This document shows positions 24,161 through 31,808 of a DNA stretch of 39,255 bases, piece after piece. Position 1 is the first letter of the stretch. Each line of letters starts with the position of its first letter. The DNA comes from Verrucomicrobiota bacterium (GTDB lineage: Bacteria; Verrucomicrobiota; Verrucomicrobiia; Limisphaerales; UBA1319), in NCBI GenBank assembly GCA_022709905.1, contig JAKLHY010000069.1, positions 1 to 39,255 of the forward strand, given 5' to 3'. Under the pieces are notes generated by a model, which was not told the origin of the DNA, ran no database searches, and saw only the letters and a list, made by a program, of their open reading frames with translations. A program made the translations under genes and the position numbers.

Positions 24161-25696
24161 TCATGAGCCTCTCAAACGGCGAATCAGGCCAAGATGCTGG
24201 CAAAACAGACGCAACTCCTGTTTCACCTGACTGAGTCGATCCATCAAATCCGAAGATCCGCAACTGCCATAAACGATGGCAAAGGTTCCCTCGGAATCGC
24301 GCACCGGCAACAAAAGAAAAGAATGCCGCTGGACCACCGCTTTAAACCAGTCGGGAAGAAACAAAGCGATCTTAGGATCTTGGGGATTCTGGATCAACAC
24401 GGCTTCTCCCCGATCCCGGCAGAGATCGAAAACGGTTTTATGGCCGGTTGGCCTGAGGCATTGCTCACGCAGTGCCTCAAAATGCGGCCCGTCCCCCAAG
24501 CACACCCTCAAATTCGAGTCCCTACCTTCCTGGAGAAACACCCAGCACTCCCGCAGATTCAGTCCTGCCCGGATCGTGACGGCGGCAATCGACCAAATTC
24601 GGTCTGTGTTGAGAGGCTGCCGGCCAAAGAATTCGGTGAGTTCAGCCATTCCCCGCAAGAAAATCTCACGAATACCGGGGTCGATCGCGGATGGACGGGA
24701 CACCGGAAGTTCGGGGCTCCCGGACTCCGGGACAAGCGGACGCGTGGGGGTTGCCAGCTGATGCAATCGGCGCATAAAGGGTGAAGAAAAGACCTTGACA
24801 CCATACGACGTCCCGAAAGCAGCCAACTTTTGATCAACCTCTCGGATGAGCTCCATGAGCTCCTTGGGATCCGCCGGCACAATCCACGCATAGCGGCGGG
24901 TGAGTTCGGCGAAGGCCAGTTCCAGATCGTCTTTGGACAGCCGGGAATCACTCATCAGCTCGCACAACGCAGATCCAAACTCCGCCATGAGACGCATTTG
25001 ATCCTTCGGCGTCAGGAACCGGGAGGCCAGAACTGCTGAAGAAACGGCCTTCAGCCCATCGAGAATATCCTCGGGCAGAAGCGCCTCCGCCAATATGCGC
25101 TGCCCCAGTTCGTCGGGAGTCAGACCAAACACCGTTCGAAATGCCTGCGCTTTGGAGCTGGTCTCCGTCAAGGCGATCGCCTGGCGGTAGTCCTCAGGCA
25201 AAAAGGTTGTCAGCAACAACTGGCCGTAATTTCGGAGCGAGGAGCAGACAAAAGCCTGCTCGGGATCGGCGTGTCCACGATGACGGGCAACGGTCTGGGC
25301 AAATAATCCGCTCACCAAGGCCATGGCGGCCGCTTCACGACTCTCCGCGCTGCAATGCCGGCCTTCAGCGTCTTCCAGCAGAAGCAGAGAAACAGCCAGA
25401 TTGCAGATCCGATCAAAGCCAACCGCCTGAATCGCTTGGCTGATGGTCGTGACGGGAATTCCTTCCGGATTAAAGGCCAGAGTGTTCGCCAGGCGAATCA
25501 GCTTGAACATGATCGTGAGATCGCGGCCAATCACTTCCGACAGCGCTTCAATGGATATCGAATCGCTCTGAGAAGTGACTGTGCGGATGAGCTCAATCAC
25601 CTGCGCTATGGACGCAGTTTCACTCGAACGCAATCCCTCTTGAATCCTTTGGATGGTCTGTTGAGCGCTGGCAGAAGGAATGAGATTATGCTGCAT
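24161..25696 (-). CDS. HDOD-domain signalling protein with C-terminal GAF-like domain
   Basis: A 511-residue cytoplasmic protein. Residues of about 20-215 form an HDOD domain (VIGRDLTIMFKLIRLANTL, then ISQAIQAVGFDRICNLAVSLLL). This is related to HD phosphohydrolases but without their metal ligands, and is often found in bacterial signalling and stress proteins. The C-terminal 160 residues resemble a GAF-type sensor (WSIAAVTIRAGLNLRECWVFLQEG, then SFLLLPVRDSEGTFAIVYGS). No diguanylate cyclase or kinase domain is attached. A good promoter lies just upstream, leaving only about eight bases of leader. It is transcribed divergently from a small lipoprotein. The ligand and partner are unknown. Confidence 0.85.
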   Translation of the reverse strand: MQHNLIPSASAQQTIQRIQEGLRSSETASIAQVIELIRTVTSQSDSISIEALSEVIGRDLTIMFKLIRLANTLAFNPEGIPVTTISQAIQAVGFDRICNLAVSLLLLEDAEGRHCSAESREAAAMALVSGLFAQTVARHRGHADPEQAFVCSSLRNYGQLLLTTFLPEDYRQAIALTETSSKAQAFRTVFGLTPDELGQRILAEALLPEDILDGLKAVSSAVLASRFLTPKDQMRLMAEFGSALCELMSDSRLSKDDLELAFAELTRRYAWIVPADPKELMELIREVDQKLAAFGTSYGVKVFSSPFMRRLHQLATPTRPLVPESGSPELPVSRPSAIDPGIREIFLRGMAELTEFFGRQPLNTDRIWSIAAVTIRAGLNLRECWVFLQEGRDSNLRVCLGDGPHFEALREQCLRPTGHKTVFDLCRDRGEAVLIQNPQDPKIALFLPDWFKAVVQRHSFLLLPVRDSEGTFAIVYGSCGSSDLMDRLSQVKQELRLFCQHLGLIRRLRGS

Positions 25697-25710
25697 GCCG
25701 ATTTCACGTT

Positions 25711-25740
25711 ATTATAAACCCAGTCCCGCGAATCTGTAAA
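25711..25740 (-). promoter_or_regulatory. Sigma-70-type promoter of the HDOD gene
   Basis: On the - strand TTTACA (25735-25740) is followed by an 18-bp spacer and a perfect TATAAT (25711-25716). The predicted start of transcription, near 25704, is only about eight bases before the ATG at 25696, so the message would be almost leaderless and no Shine-Dalgarno sequence is present. Confidence 0.6.
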
Positions 25741-25743
25741 CAA

Positions 25744-25763
25744 ATTGCATTTATCGCTGCAAT
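25744..25763. promoter_or_regulatory. Short palindrome in a divergent promoter region
   Basis: ATTGCA (25744-25749) and TGCAAT (25758-25763) form a perfect dyad with an 8-bp spacer between the divergent HDOD and lipoprotein genes, just upstream of the -35 box of the HDOD promoter. It could be an operator. Six-base arms are short and may be chance. Confidence 0.25.
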
Positions 25764-25778
25764 GACTAAGCTGTGCGT

Positions 25779-26135
25779 ATGAGAGTTGGAATGGGACTTT
25801 GGCGCTGGACTGGATGTATGGCCTTCCTGGTTTGGGTTGTCCTTGGGTTGGGATGCGCCACCGCTCATAAAACCGACTGGAACAGTCGTGTGGGTCACTA
25901 TACTTTTGACCAAGCGGTCCGAGAATATGGCCCCCCCGATAAGTCCGCCCGTCTGCAGGATGGCAGTCAGGTCGCTGAATGGCTTATACAACGCGGCAGT
26001 TCCTACGGCACAGTCCAAGCTCTCCCGGGATTCTGGACTCAGACCTACCAGGAAACCCGCACGCCAGACTACTTCCTGCGTCTGACCTTTGATGCTTCTG
26101 GACAACTCACCGATTGGAAGCGTCTGGCACGATAA
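25779..26135 (+). CDS. Small conserved-type lipoprotein of unknown function
   Basis: A 118-residue protein with an N-terminal signal ending in a lipobox (WVVLGLGC), so it should be lipidated. The ATG at 25779 is used; a GTG at 25773 and an ATG at 25791 are alternatives and none has a clear ribosome-binding site. The mature part includes YTFDQAVREYGPPDKSA, then LQDGSQVAEWLI and a C-terminal LRLTFDASGQLTDWKRL. This layout resembles small SmpA-like outer-membrane lipoproteins, but I do not recognise the family. Only 15 bp separate it from the FtsB-like gene, so they are probably cotranscribed. Confidence 0.7.
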   Translation: MRVGMGLWRWTGCMAFLVWVVLGLGCATAHKTDWNSRVGHYTFDQAVREYGPPDKSARLQDGSQVAEWLIQRGSSYGTVQALPGFWTQTYQETRTPDYFLRLTFDASGQLTDWKRLAR

Positions 26136-26150
26136 CAGATCCTCGCCCCT

Positions 26151-26483
26151 ATGAGTTCGCAACCACAGCCTGGTATTTGGGACAAGTTGACCCGTGTGAT
26201 CCTTTTCCTGATCGCGGCGGCCTGTATCATGGGTATCGCCCGCTGGTACCTCCCGGTCATCGAACAAAATGAACATATGCGCAAGGAGTTGCGGCGCCTG
26301 AATCAGGAACTGCGCCAAGAAGATGAGAAAATGCGAAAACTCAAGGCCAACATTGACGTCCTCCAACACGACACGCAATCTGTCGAACGCCTCATTCGGG
26401 AAAAACTCGGCTACGCAAAACCTGGCGAGACGGTCATCCGATTTGAGGATAAAGTCACGAACATTACAACGAACAAACCCTAG
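26151..26483 (+). CDS. FtsB/DivIC-like septum formation initiator protein
   Basis: A 110-residue protein with the full layout of the family. A short cytoplasmic tail is followed by one membrane segment (about 16-34, VILFLIAAACIMGIARWYL), then a coiled coil rich in Glu, Arg and Leu (about 40-75) and a C-terminal block VERLIREKLGYAKPGETVI, which is the conserved end of FtsB/DivIC. FtsB bridges FtsL and FtsQ at the division site. Here the gene is not next to eno or other division genes but between a small lipoprotein and a VWA protein, so a specialised paralogue cannot be excluded. Confidence 0.82.
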   Translation: MSSQPQPGIWDKLTRVILFLIAAACIMGIARWYLPVIEQNEHMRKELRRLNQELRQEDEKMRKLKANIDVLQHDTQSVERLIREKLGYAKPGETVIRFEDKVTNITTNKP

Positions 26484-26519
26484 CACTATCATGAGTGACT
26501 CAACCCATCGGACATCCTC

Positions 26520-28013
26520 ATGAAACGCATCCTTGCGGTGATCGTGCTTTTACAGGCTTGCCTCCGGACTGGGCTGCCGGCGCAATCCATACCGACGCCT
26601 CCTCCCTTGGACTATCTAATTGTCGTGGACACCTCGTACTCCATGTCCCGGCTGGATGATCAGGTGTGCGCATGGGTTCACGATCTGATCGCCACGGGAT
26701 TTGAAGGCAGGATTCAGCCAAACCAGAGCTACTCGATTTGGACCTTCAATGAAAAAGTACACAGCCAGCTCTTTTCTCCAAAAATCTGGTCGCCGGAACT
26801 TAATCGGCTCCTCGCGGCCGACTCGATAAAATTCCTGAAAATCCAACGATTTGAAAAGCAGACATTCCTCAACAAAGCCATCCAGGAAATCAAGCAAGCT
26901 TTAACGGTGCATCCTGATCTAACCATCTTTCTGGTTTCGGATGGCAAGGAACGGCTGCAGGGGACTCCATTTGACCAACAGATCAGAGCAGCTTGTCTGG
27001 AAGTCGTGCCGAGGATTGGCCGCGCCCGTCGCCCTCTCATCCTGACTTTTGTTGCGTGTAATGGTCAGTTCGTCGCCTGGAGCCTTTCTCTCGCCGGCAA
27101 TCCCGTTCAATTTCCGGATCTCACATTTCTGGAAGATCGACAACCACACCCATCCAAATCGGAATCGCCGGAGGTTGCACCCGCTCCGAAGCCAGTGGAA
27201 GTCCTCTCTTCGACTGCTCTGAAAACAAACCTGGCCCTGCCGGTCGTAACTCAATCCACCCCTCAACACACCTCAGCATCCAAACCCGTTGTGGCAAAAC
27301 AGGAGTCCGTCGCCAAGTTGCCTGCCGTCCCTTCTCCATCCGACTCCGCTCCAGGCCCCCAATTCACTGCCCCGTCGACCGGCTCCCAAACGGTCGCTAC
27401 ACCTCCAGCATCCATCGTTACATCCAAAGAGAATAGTCTCGCAAACACCTTGGATGCCGAGGTGTCCAAAACGCCGGATCATTCAATACTTGGAGCAAAT
27501 ATTCTTTCCCAATCCGCCGCGCAGCCATCCGCTCCCCAATCGATCTCGTCCTCCGTTGATTTTCCACCAGAGGCCCGAAGTGATGAGGTGAAAGGGCCGC
27601 AACGTTTTCTCAGTTCAACAACATCCTCCGAGACTTCAAGGGACGCGCAGTCCCCCCCGCCAGTCGAATTCGAGATAAAACCTGATGCTACTTCGAGTAA
27701 AGACCTACACGAGACTGTAGCTATCCAAGTTCAATCCTCGATGCCAGGGAATGAGACCGTTCCAGTTCTTCCCGCACCTCAAACTTCGCCAAGCGACCTT
27801 GCTTCAGCCTCCACCCAGGCGATAATGTCTCCGGGCCCAAACGCCCTTGTATCACCTTTTCCTGTATTGGCGAAAAGGGATACCCGATTTTCAATGATGA
27901 TTGCGGGAACTGTCTTCCTATTGAGCGCCGTTCTCGTTTTTTGGGTTTATTCACGCAAAAGCAGGGCACCGCGGCCGCCAAGTCTGATTTCCCAATCGCT
28001 CAATCGCAAGTAA
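26520..28013 (+). CDS. Exported von Willebrand factor A protein with Pro/Ser-rich linker and C-terminal anchor
   Basis: A 497-residue protein. A signal peptide (MKRILAVIVLLQACL) is followed by a VWA domain of about residues 30-195. The metal-ion-dependent adhesion site has D37, S39 and S41 in VVDTSYSMS, and the core includes LTIFLVSDGKERL. Residues of about 195-455 are very rich in Pro, Ser, Thr and Ala with no predicted fold. A membrane helix (about 459-477) and a basic tail (YSRKSRAPR) end the protein, giving an external VWA domain on a long flexible stalk anchored in the inner membrane. The gene follows the FtsB-like gene by 36 bp. The role is unknown; ligand binding or cell-envelope scaffolding is inferred. 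Base composition seems lower in GC than the left half of the window. Confidence 0.82.
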   Translation: MKRILAVIVLLQACLRTGLPAQSIPTPPPLDYLIVVDTSYSMSRLDDQVCAWVHDLIATGFEGRIQPNQSYSIWTFNEKVHSQLFSPKIWSPELNRLLAADSIKFLKIQRFEKQTFLNKAIQEIKQALTVHPDLTIFLVSDGKERLQGTPFDQQIRAACLEVVPRIGRARRPLILTFVACNGQFVAWSLSLAGNPVQFPDLTFLEDRQPHPSKSESPEVAPAPKPVEVLSSTALKTNLALPVVTQSTPQHTSASKPVVAKQESVAKLPAVPSPSDSAPGPQFTAPSTGSQTVATPPASIVTSKENSLANTLDAEVSKTPDHSILGANILSQSAAQPSAPQSISSSVDFPPEARSDEVKGPQRFLSSTTSSETSRDAQSPPPVEFEIKPDATSSKDLHETVAIQVQSSMPGNETVPVLPAPQTSPSDLASASTQAIMSPGPNALVSPFPVLAKRDTRFSMMIAGTVFLLSAVLVFWVYSRKSRAPRPPSLISQSLNRK

Positions 28014-28093
28014 TAAACCCTTCGTCTGGCCTCAAGAAAATGCTCCACACCACTGTTTTATAAGGGCGGTTGAGGATGACGGATTTCTGAGGC

Positions 28094-29071
28094 TCAACTG
28101 CCGAGTGTTTCCTCTCCGATTCGGTCACTCTCGATGCTAATGTCGGCAAAAAGCCAGGAAGAAAGGTAGCGTTCAGCGCAAGAGGGGACAATAACGACGA
28201 TTTGTTTACCCGCGCTTTCCGAGCGTCGGGCTATTTGCAGGGCCGCCCATATGCTGGCGCCACTGGAAATTCCAACTGGAATTCCGTCGAGACGATTAAC
28301 TTCCTTAGCAGTCGTTCCCGCATCGTCTTCCTTGACCGGTACAATTTCATCGAGCACATTCGGATTCAGGATATTGGGAACAAAGCCTGCCCCGATGCCT
28401 TGGATCTTATGGGGGCCGGGTTTGCCCCCTGAAAGGACGGGCGAGGCCGCAGGCTCGACTGCCACGGCTTTGAAGGAAGGTTTGCGAGTTTTTATGATTT
28501 CGCTGATGCCGGTGATGGTGCCGCCGGTGCCGACGCCAGCTACGACGAAGTCAACCTGGCCATCGGTATCGCGCCAAATCTCCTCCGCAGTCGTTTTTCG
28601 ATGTATCTCTGGGTTGGCGGGATTAGAGAACTGCTGAAGGATGATGCTGCCTGGGATTTTGGCATTGAGTTCCTCGGCTTTGGCAATGGCTCCCTTCATT
28701 CCTTTGGCGCCTTCGGTTAGAACTACTTTTGCCCCCAGCACCTTAAGGAGTTTTCTGCGCTCCAAGCTCATCGTTTCGGGCATGGTCAGAATTAAGGGAA
28801 TTCCACGCGCTGTGGCCACAAAAGCGAGGGCGATCCCGGTGTTTCCGCTTGTGGGTTCGATGAGGACTGTGTTGGGGCCGATTCTGCCAGCATGGATGGC
28901 TGCGTCAATCATGGCCAAGCCAATGCGGTCTTTAACGCTCGATAAAGGATTAAAGAACTCAAGCTTAAGCAAGATGTCGCCTTTGGCCTCGTGTTTTTTC
29001 GCGGTCCGATTCAAACGCACCAGAGGTGTATTCCCAATGGTCTCGGTTATGTCATTGTAGATTCGTGGCAT
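28094..29071 (-). CDS. cysK: Cysteine synthase A (O-acetylserine sulfhydrylase)
   Basis: A 325-residue PLP enzyme that makes cysteine from O-acetylserine and sulfide in the cytoplasm. The ATG at 29071 fits the family N-terminus (MPRIYNDITETIGNTPLVRL) and has AAAGGGA upstream, although the frame is open back to 29236. Diagnostic features are the PLP lysine K47 in SSVKDRIG, the substrate loop TSGNTG (74-79), the phosphate-binding GVGTGGT block and the GISSGAS block near the end. Length is typical of CysK. It is the third gene of a leftward sulfur group, 85 bp after the sulfate-binding protein gene. Cystathionine beta-synthase is unlikely because no CBS domains are present and the length is that of CysK. 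Confidence 0.93.
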   Translation of the reverse strand: MPRIYNDITETIGNTPLVRLNRTAKKHEAKGDILLKLEFFNPLSSVKDRIGLAMIDAAIHAGRIGPNTVLIEPTSGNTGIALAFVATARGIPLILTMPETMSLERRKLLKVLGAKVVLTEGAKGMKGAIAKAEELNAKIPGSIILQQFSNPANPEIHRKTTAEEIWRDTDGQVDFVVAGVGTGGTITGISEIIKTRKPSFKAVAVEPAASPVLSGGKPGPHKIQGIGAGFVPNILNPNVLDEIVPVKEDDAGTTAKEVNRLDGIPVGISSGASIWAALQIARRSESAGKQIVVIVPSCAERYLSSWLFADISIESDRIGEETLGS

Positions 29072-29156
29072 GGCATCCCTTTCTTTTGTGGTTTGGCACT
29101 CTGTCTGTTTCCTTTGACATGGGTGGGTTGCTAATGGCAGTGGACCGAAATCAGAT

Positions 29157-30218
29157 TCAAGGACGATATATCCGGTCGAAATATCCGCCGTCTGAAAAAT
29201 GGATCTTGTGCGCGGCAGCCCATCCGCCGAGCACATCGTCCACAGTAAACAAATGGACTTTTGTGAATTGATCTGAGTACTTTTTCATCGTCTCTTCCAG
29301 CCGGGGTCGATAGTAATGTCTGGCAACTATTTCTTGTCCTTGCGGAGAGTAGAGGTATTCGAGATAGGCTTGTGATATCTGGGTGGTCCCGTGTCTTTGG
29401 GCCACCTTTTCGACCACGGCGACTGAGGGTTCAGCCAAAATGCTGATCGAAGGAACGACGATCTCAAACCGGTTTTTTCCGATTTCCCGGGTGATCAAGA
29501 AGGCCTCATTTTCCCAGGAAACGAGGACATCGCCGATGCCGCGTTGGGCAAAAGTACTCGTGGAACCGCGGGCTCCCGAGTCCAAAACCGGAACATTCCG
29601 AAACAACTGGGTGACAAACTCGCGGGCTTTGGCCTCATCAGAGTTGTACTTTTTTAGCGCATATCCCCAGGCGGCCAGGTAGTTCCATCGGGCGCCTCCG
29701 GACGTTTTGGGATTGGGTGTGATAACGGAAATGCCGGGACGAACCAAATCATTCCAATCCTTAATATTCTTAGGGTTGCCCTGGCGCACTAAAAACACAA
29801 CGGTGGAAACGTATGGAGCGCTGTTGAACGGCAGTTTTTTCTGCCAATCCCTGGGCACCAGACCGGATTTGTCAGCAATCGCATCGATATCGTAAGCCAG
29901 GGCCAGGGTGACGACATCGGCCTCCAAACCGTCGATCACCGATCGGGCCTGCTTTCCGGAACCGCCGTGGGATTGATTGACTGCAATGTCGGCACCGGTC
30001 TTGTCCTTCCAGTGTTTGATGAAGGCCGCGTTATAATCCTGGTAGAGTTCTCGTGTTGGATCATAAGAAACATTCAGCAGAGTGACCGCCTTCTGAGCAA
30101 GAAGGTCTTCCGTTCCAGCCAGCATCCCGAACATCAGAAGGGCCAGAAATGCGACGCGGCGCACGGTCGAATTTGGACCGACACTGAGCCATCCAGGTAC
30201 CAGCGGGAGAGCTTTCAT
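29157..30218 (-). CDS. sbp: Periplasmic sulfate-binding protein (Sbp/CysP-like)
   Basis: A 353-residue exported solute-binding protein from the ATG at 30218. A TTG at 30260 overlaps the stop of the upstream gene (TTGA) but would give a poor signal peptide. The signal includes RRVAFLALLMFGML, ending near LLAQ. The mature sequence matches sulfate/thiosulfate-binding proteins: LLNVSYDPTRELY, NQSHGGSGKQARSVIDGLEADVVTLA (given here in part), ITPNPKTSGGARWNYLAAWGYA, and DVLVSWENEA. It binds sulfate for an ABC importer, but no cysT, cysW or cysA gene is in the window. It lies between metY and cysK, clearly in one sulfur operon. Confidence 0.88.
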   Translation of the reverse strand: MKALPLVPGWLSVGPNSTVRRVAFLALLMFGMLAGTEDLLAQKAVTLLNVSYDPTRELYQDYNAAFIKHWKDKTGADIAVNQSHGGSGKQARSVIDGLEADVVTLALAYDIDAIADKSGLVPRDWQKKLPFNSAPYVSTVVFLVRQGNPKNIKDWNDLVRPGISVITPNPKTSGGARWNYLAAWGYALKKYNSDEAKAREFVTQLFRNVPVLDSGARGSTSTFAQRGIGDVLVSWENEAFLITREIGKNRFEIVVPSISILAEPSVAVVEKVAQRHGTTQISQAYLEYLYSPQGQEIVARHYYRPRLEETMKKYSDQFTKVHLFTVDDVLGGWAAAHKIHFSDGGYFDRIYRP

Positions 30219-30256
30219 AGGGCTGACGGCAGGGTTGAGGGAGAGAATAAAAATCT

Positions 30257-31561
30257 TCAACGGTCCACAGATTTTTTAAGGGCCTGGTCAATATCCGCCT
30301 TGATGTCTTCGACATCTTCCAGGCCGATCGACAAGCGGATGTAATCTTCGGTCACACCGGTGGCTTGCTGTTCCGCGCGACTCAGTTGTTGATGGGTTGT
30401 TGACGCCGGATGGATCACCAGGCTTTTGGCATCGCCAATATTGGCGAGATGCGACAGCATTTTCAGGGATTCAATGAACCTTCTGCCGGAGGCCAAGCCA
30501 CCTTGAATGCCAAAGCCAACCAGTCCGCCAAATCCCTGTTTGAGGTATCGCACGGCGACGGGATAACTCGGATCATCCTCCAAACCGGGGTAAGTCACCC
30601 ATCGCACTAGGGGATGTTGTTTCAGCCAGCGTGCAATCGCCAATGCATTTTGGGAATGTTGGCGCTGGCGCAATCCCAGGGTTTCCAAGCCCTGAATGAA
30701 CAACCAGGAGTTAAACGGGCTCAGGGCAGGGCCCATGTCCCGAAGCAGGGTGACCCGAACCTTGATGATGAAAGCCACGTTACCCATGCCGGGCACATGA
30801 CTCAGGGCATCCCAATAAACCATGCCATGATAGCTGGGATCCGGCTCGGTAAACTCAGGAAACTTTCCATTGTTCCACTGGAACCGGCCGGAATCTACAA
30901 TGAATCCTCCAAGAGAGGTCCCATGACCTCCAACGTATTTTGTGGCGGATCCGACAACGATATCCACCCCGAAATCGATCGGCTTCACCAATCCAACTCC
31001 AACGGTGTTGTCCACCACCAATGGGAGGCCGTGCTCATGGGCAATTCCAGCGATGGCGGAGAAGTCCGGCACATCCAATTTCGGATTACCAATGGTCTCA
31101 GTATAGACAACGCGTGTTTTCGGAGTGATGGCCCGCCGGAAGGCCTCCGGATCGCGCGAATTCACAAATCTGACTTCGCGTCCAAGCTTGGGGAAGGTGT
31201 AATGCAGCAACTGGTATGTGCCGCCGTAAAGGTTGTTTCCCGCCACGATTTCATCTCCCAGCCGGGTAATGGCTAGCAAGGCCAGCATGATAGCGGATTG
31301 GCCTGAAGCCAGCGTCAAGGCACCGCTGCCTCCTTCCAGGGCCGCCATGCGCTTTTCAAACACGTCGGTGGTGGGATTCATCAACCGGGTATAAATATTT
31401 CCAAACTCTTTTAGCGCAAAAAGATTCGCCGCATGTTCGGTGCTTCTAAACACATAGGAAGTCGTCTGGTAAAGAGGAACGGCCCGTGATCCAGTTGTTG
31501 GATCAGGTTCTTGGCCTGCGTGAAGGGCGAGGGTATCAAGACGATCGGTTGGTATGTTCAT
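30257..31561 (-). CDS. metY: O-acetylhomoserine sulfhydrylase (Cys/Met metabolism PLP enzyme)
   Basis: A 434-residue PLP enzyme of the Cys/Met metabolism family. It starts with TLALHAGQEPDPTTGSRAVP and has YTRLMNP(T)TD, SGQSA, and the PLP lysine K208 in VVGSATKYVGGHG. The length of about 430 residues, with the long insert after the lysine, favours O-acetylhomoserine sulfhydrylase over cystathionine gamma-synthase, which is near 385. The enzyme makes homocysteine from O-acetylhomoserine and sulfide. It is the first gene of the leftward sulfur group, directly followed by the sulfate-binding protein. A perfect TTGACA lies at 31618-31623 on the - strand, but no good -10 box follows at 16-18 bp. 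Confidence 0.9.
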   Translation of the reverse strand: MNIPTDRLDTLALHAGQEPDPTTGSRAVPLYQTTSYVFRSTEHAANLFALKEFGNIYTRLMNPTTDVFEKRMAALEGGSGALTLASGQSAIMLALLAITRLGDEIVAGNNLYGGTYQLLHYTFPKLGREVRFVNSRDPEAFRRAITPKTRVVYTETIGNPKLDVPDFSAIAGIAHEHGLPLVVDNTVGVGLVKPIDFGVDIVVGSATKYVGGHGTSLGGFIVDSGRFQWNNGKFPEFTEPDPSYHGMVYWDALSHVPGMGNVAFIIKVRVTLLRDMGPALSPFNSWLFIQGLETLGLRQRQHSQNALAIARWLKQHPLVRWVTYPGLEDDPSYPVAVRYLKQGFGGLVGFGIQGGLASGRRFIESLKMLSHLANIGDAKSLVIHPASTTHQQLSRAEQQATGVTEDYIRLSIGLEDVEDIKADIDQALKKSVDR

Positions 31562-31645
31562 AAAAGCATCGCTGGGTGAGGGGCTTATTATTCTTAGCTA
31601 AGGCTTGAACCGCATTGTGTCAAGGAGCGCCTTTGGTTATTGCGG

Positions 31646-31679
31646 AAAACGGACACAAAAGCAGAAACCGTTTTTGTCC
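31646..31679 (-). promoter_or_regulatory. Overlapping alternative stems in the metY leader
   Basis: On the - strand two pairings compete: a stem from GGACAAAA-type sequence with TTTTGTGTCC (bases 31651-31660 and 31671-31679), and a stem AAAACGG/CCGTTTT (31646-31652 and 31668-31674). They share bases, so only one can form. This could be an attenuator-like leader, but no matching known riboswitch was recognised. It is not obviously a SAM riboswitch. Confidence 0.25.
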
Positions 31680-31703
31680 AGAATGAGCAGAACGATCTTC
31701 ATT

Positions 31704-31733
31704 ACATTACTATTATAATCATGTTAGTAATGT
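31704..31733. promoter_or_regulatory. Perfect 9-bp dyad in the metY-efflux intergenic region
   Basis: ACATTACTA (31704-31712) and TAGTAATGT (31725-31733) form a perfect inverted repeat with a 12-bp AT-rich spacer that contains TATAAT on either strand. It is a good candidate operator for a dimeric regulator controlling metY, the adaptor gene, or both. Confidence 0.4.
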
Positions 31734-31808
31734 ATATATGAATTGGCTGATGTCAAACAGGAATCGATGTAACAAACAGTGATGGACTCGGGTATTTGGC
31801 ATGAGTTC

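Noticed and set aside
29072..29236. N-terminal extension of cysteine synthase
   Set aside because: It overlaps the 3' end of the sulfate-binding protein gene and does not resemble any CysK N-terminus; the ATG at 29071 has a ribosome-binding site and fits the family.
31595..31623. Sigma-70 promoter for metY
   Set aside because: TTGACA is perfect, but the hexamer 17 bp downstream is TAGCTA, too far from the consensus to call.
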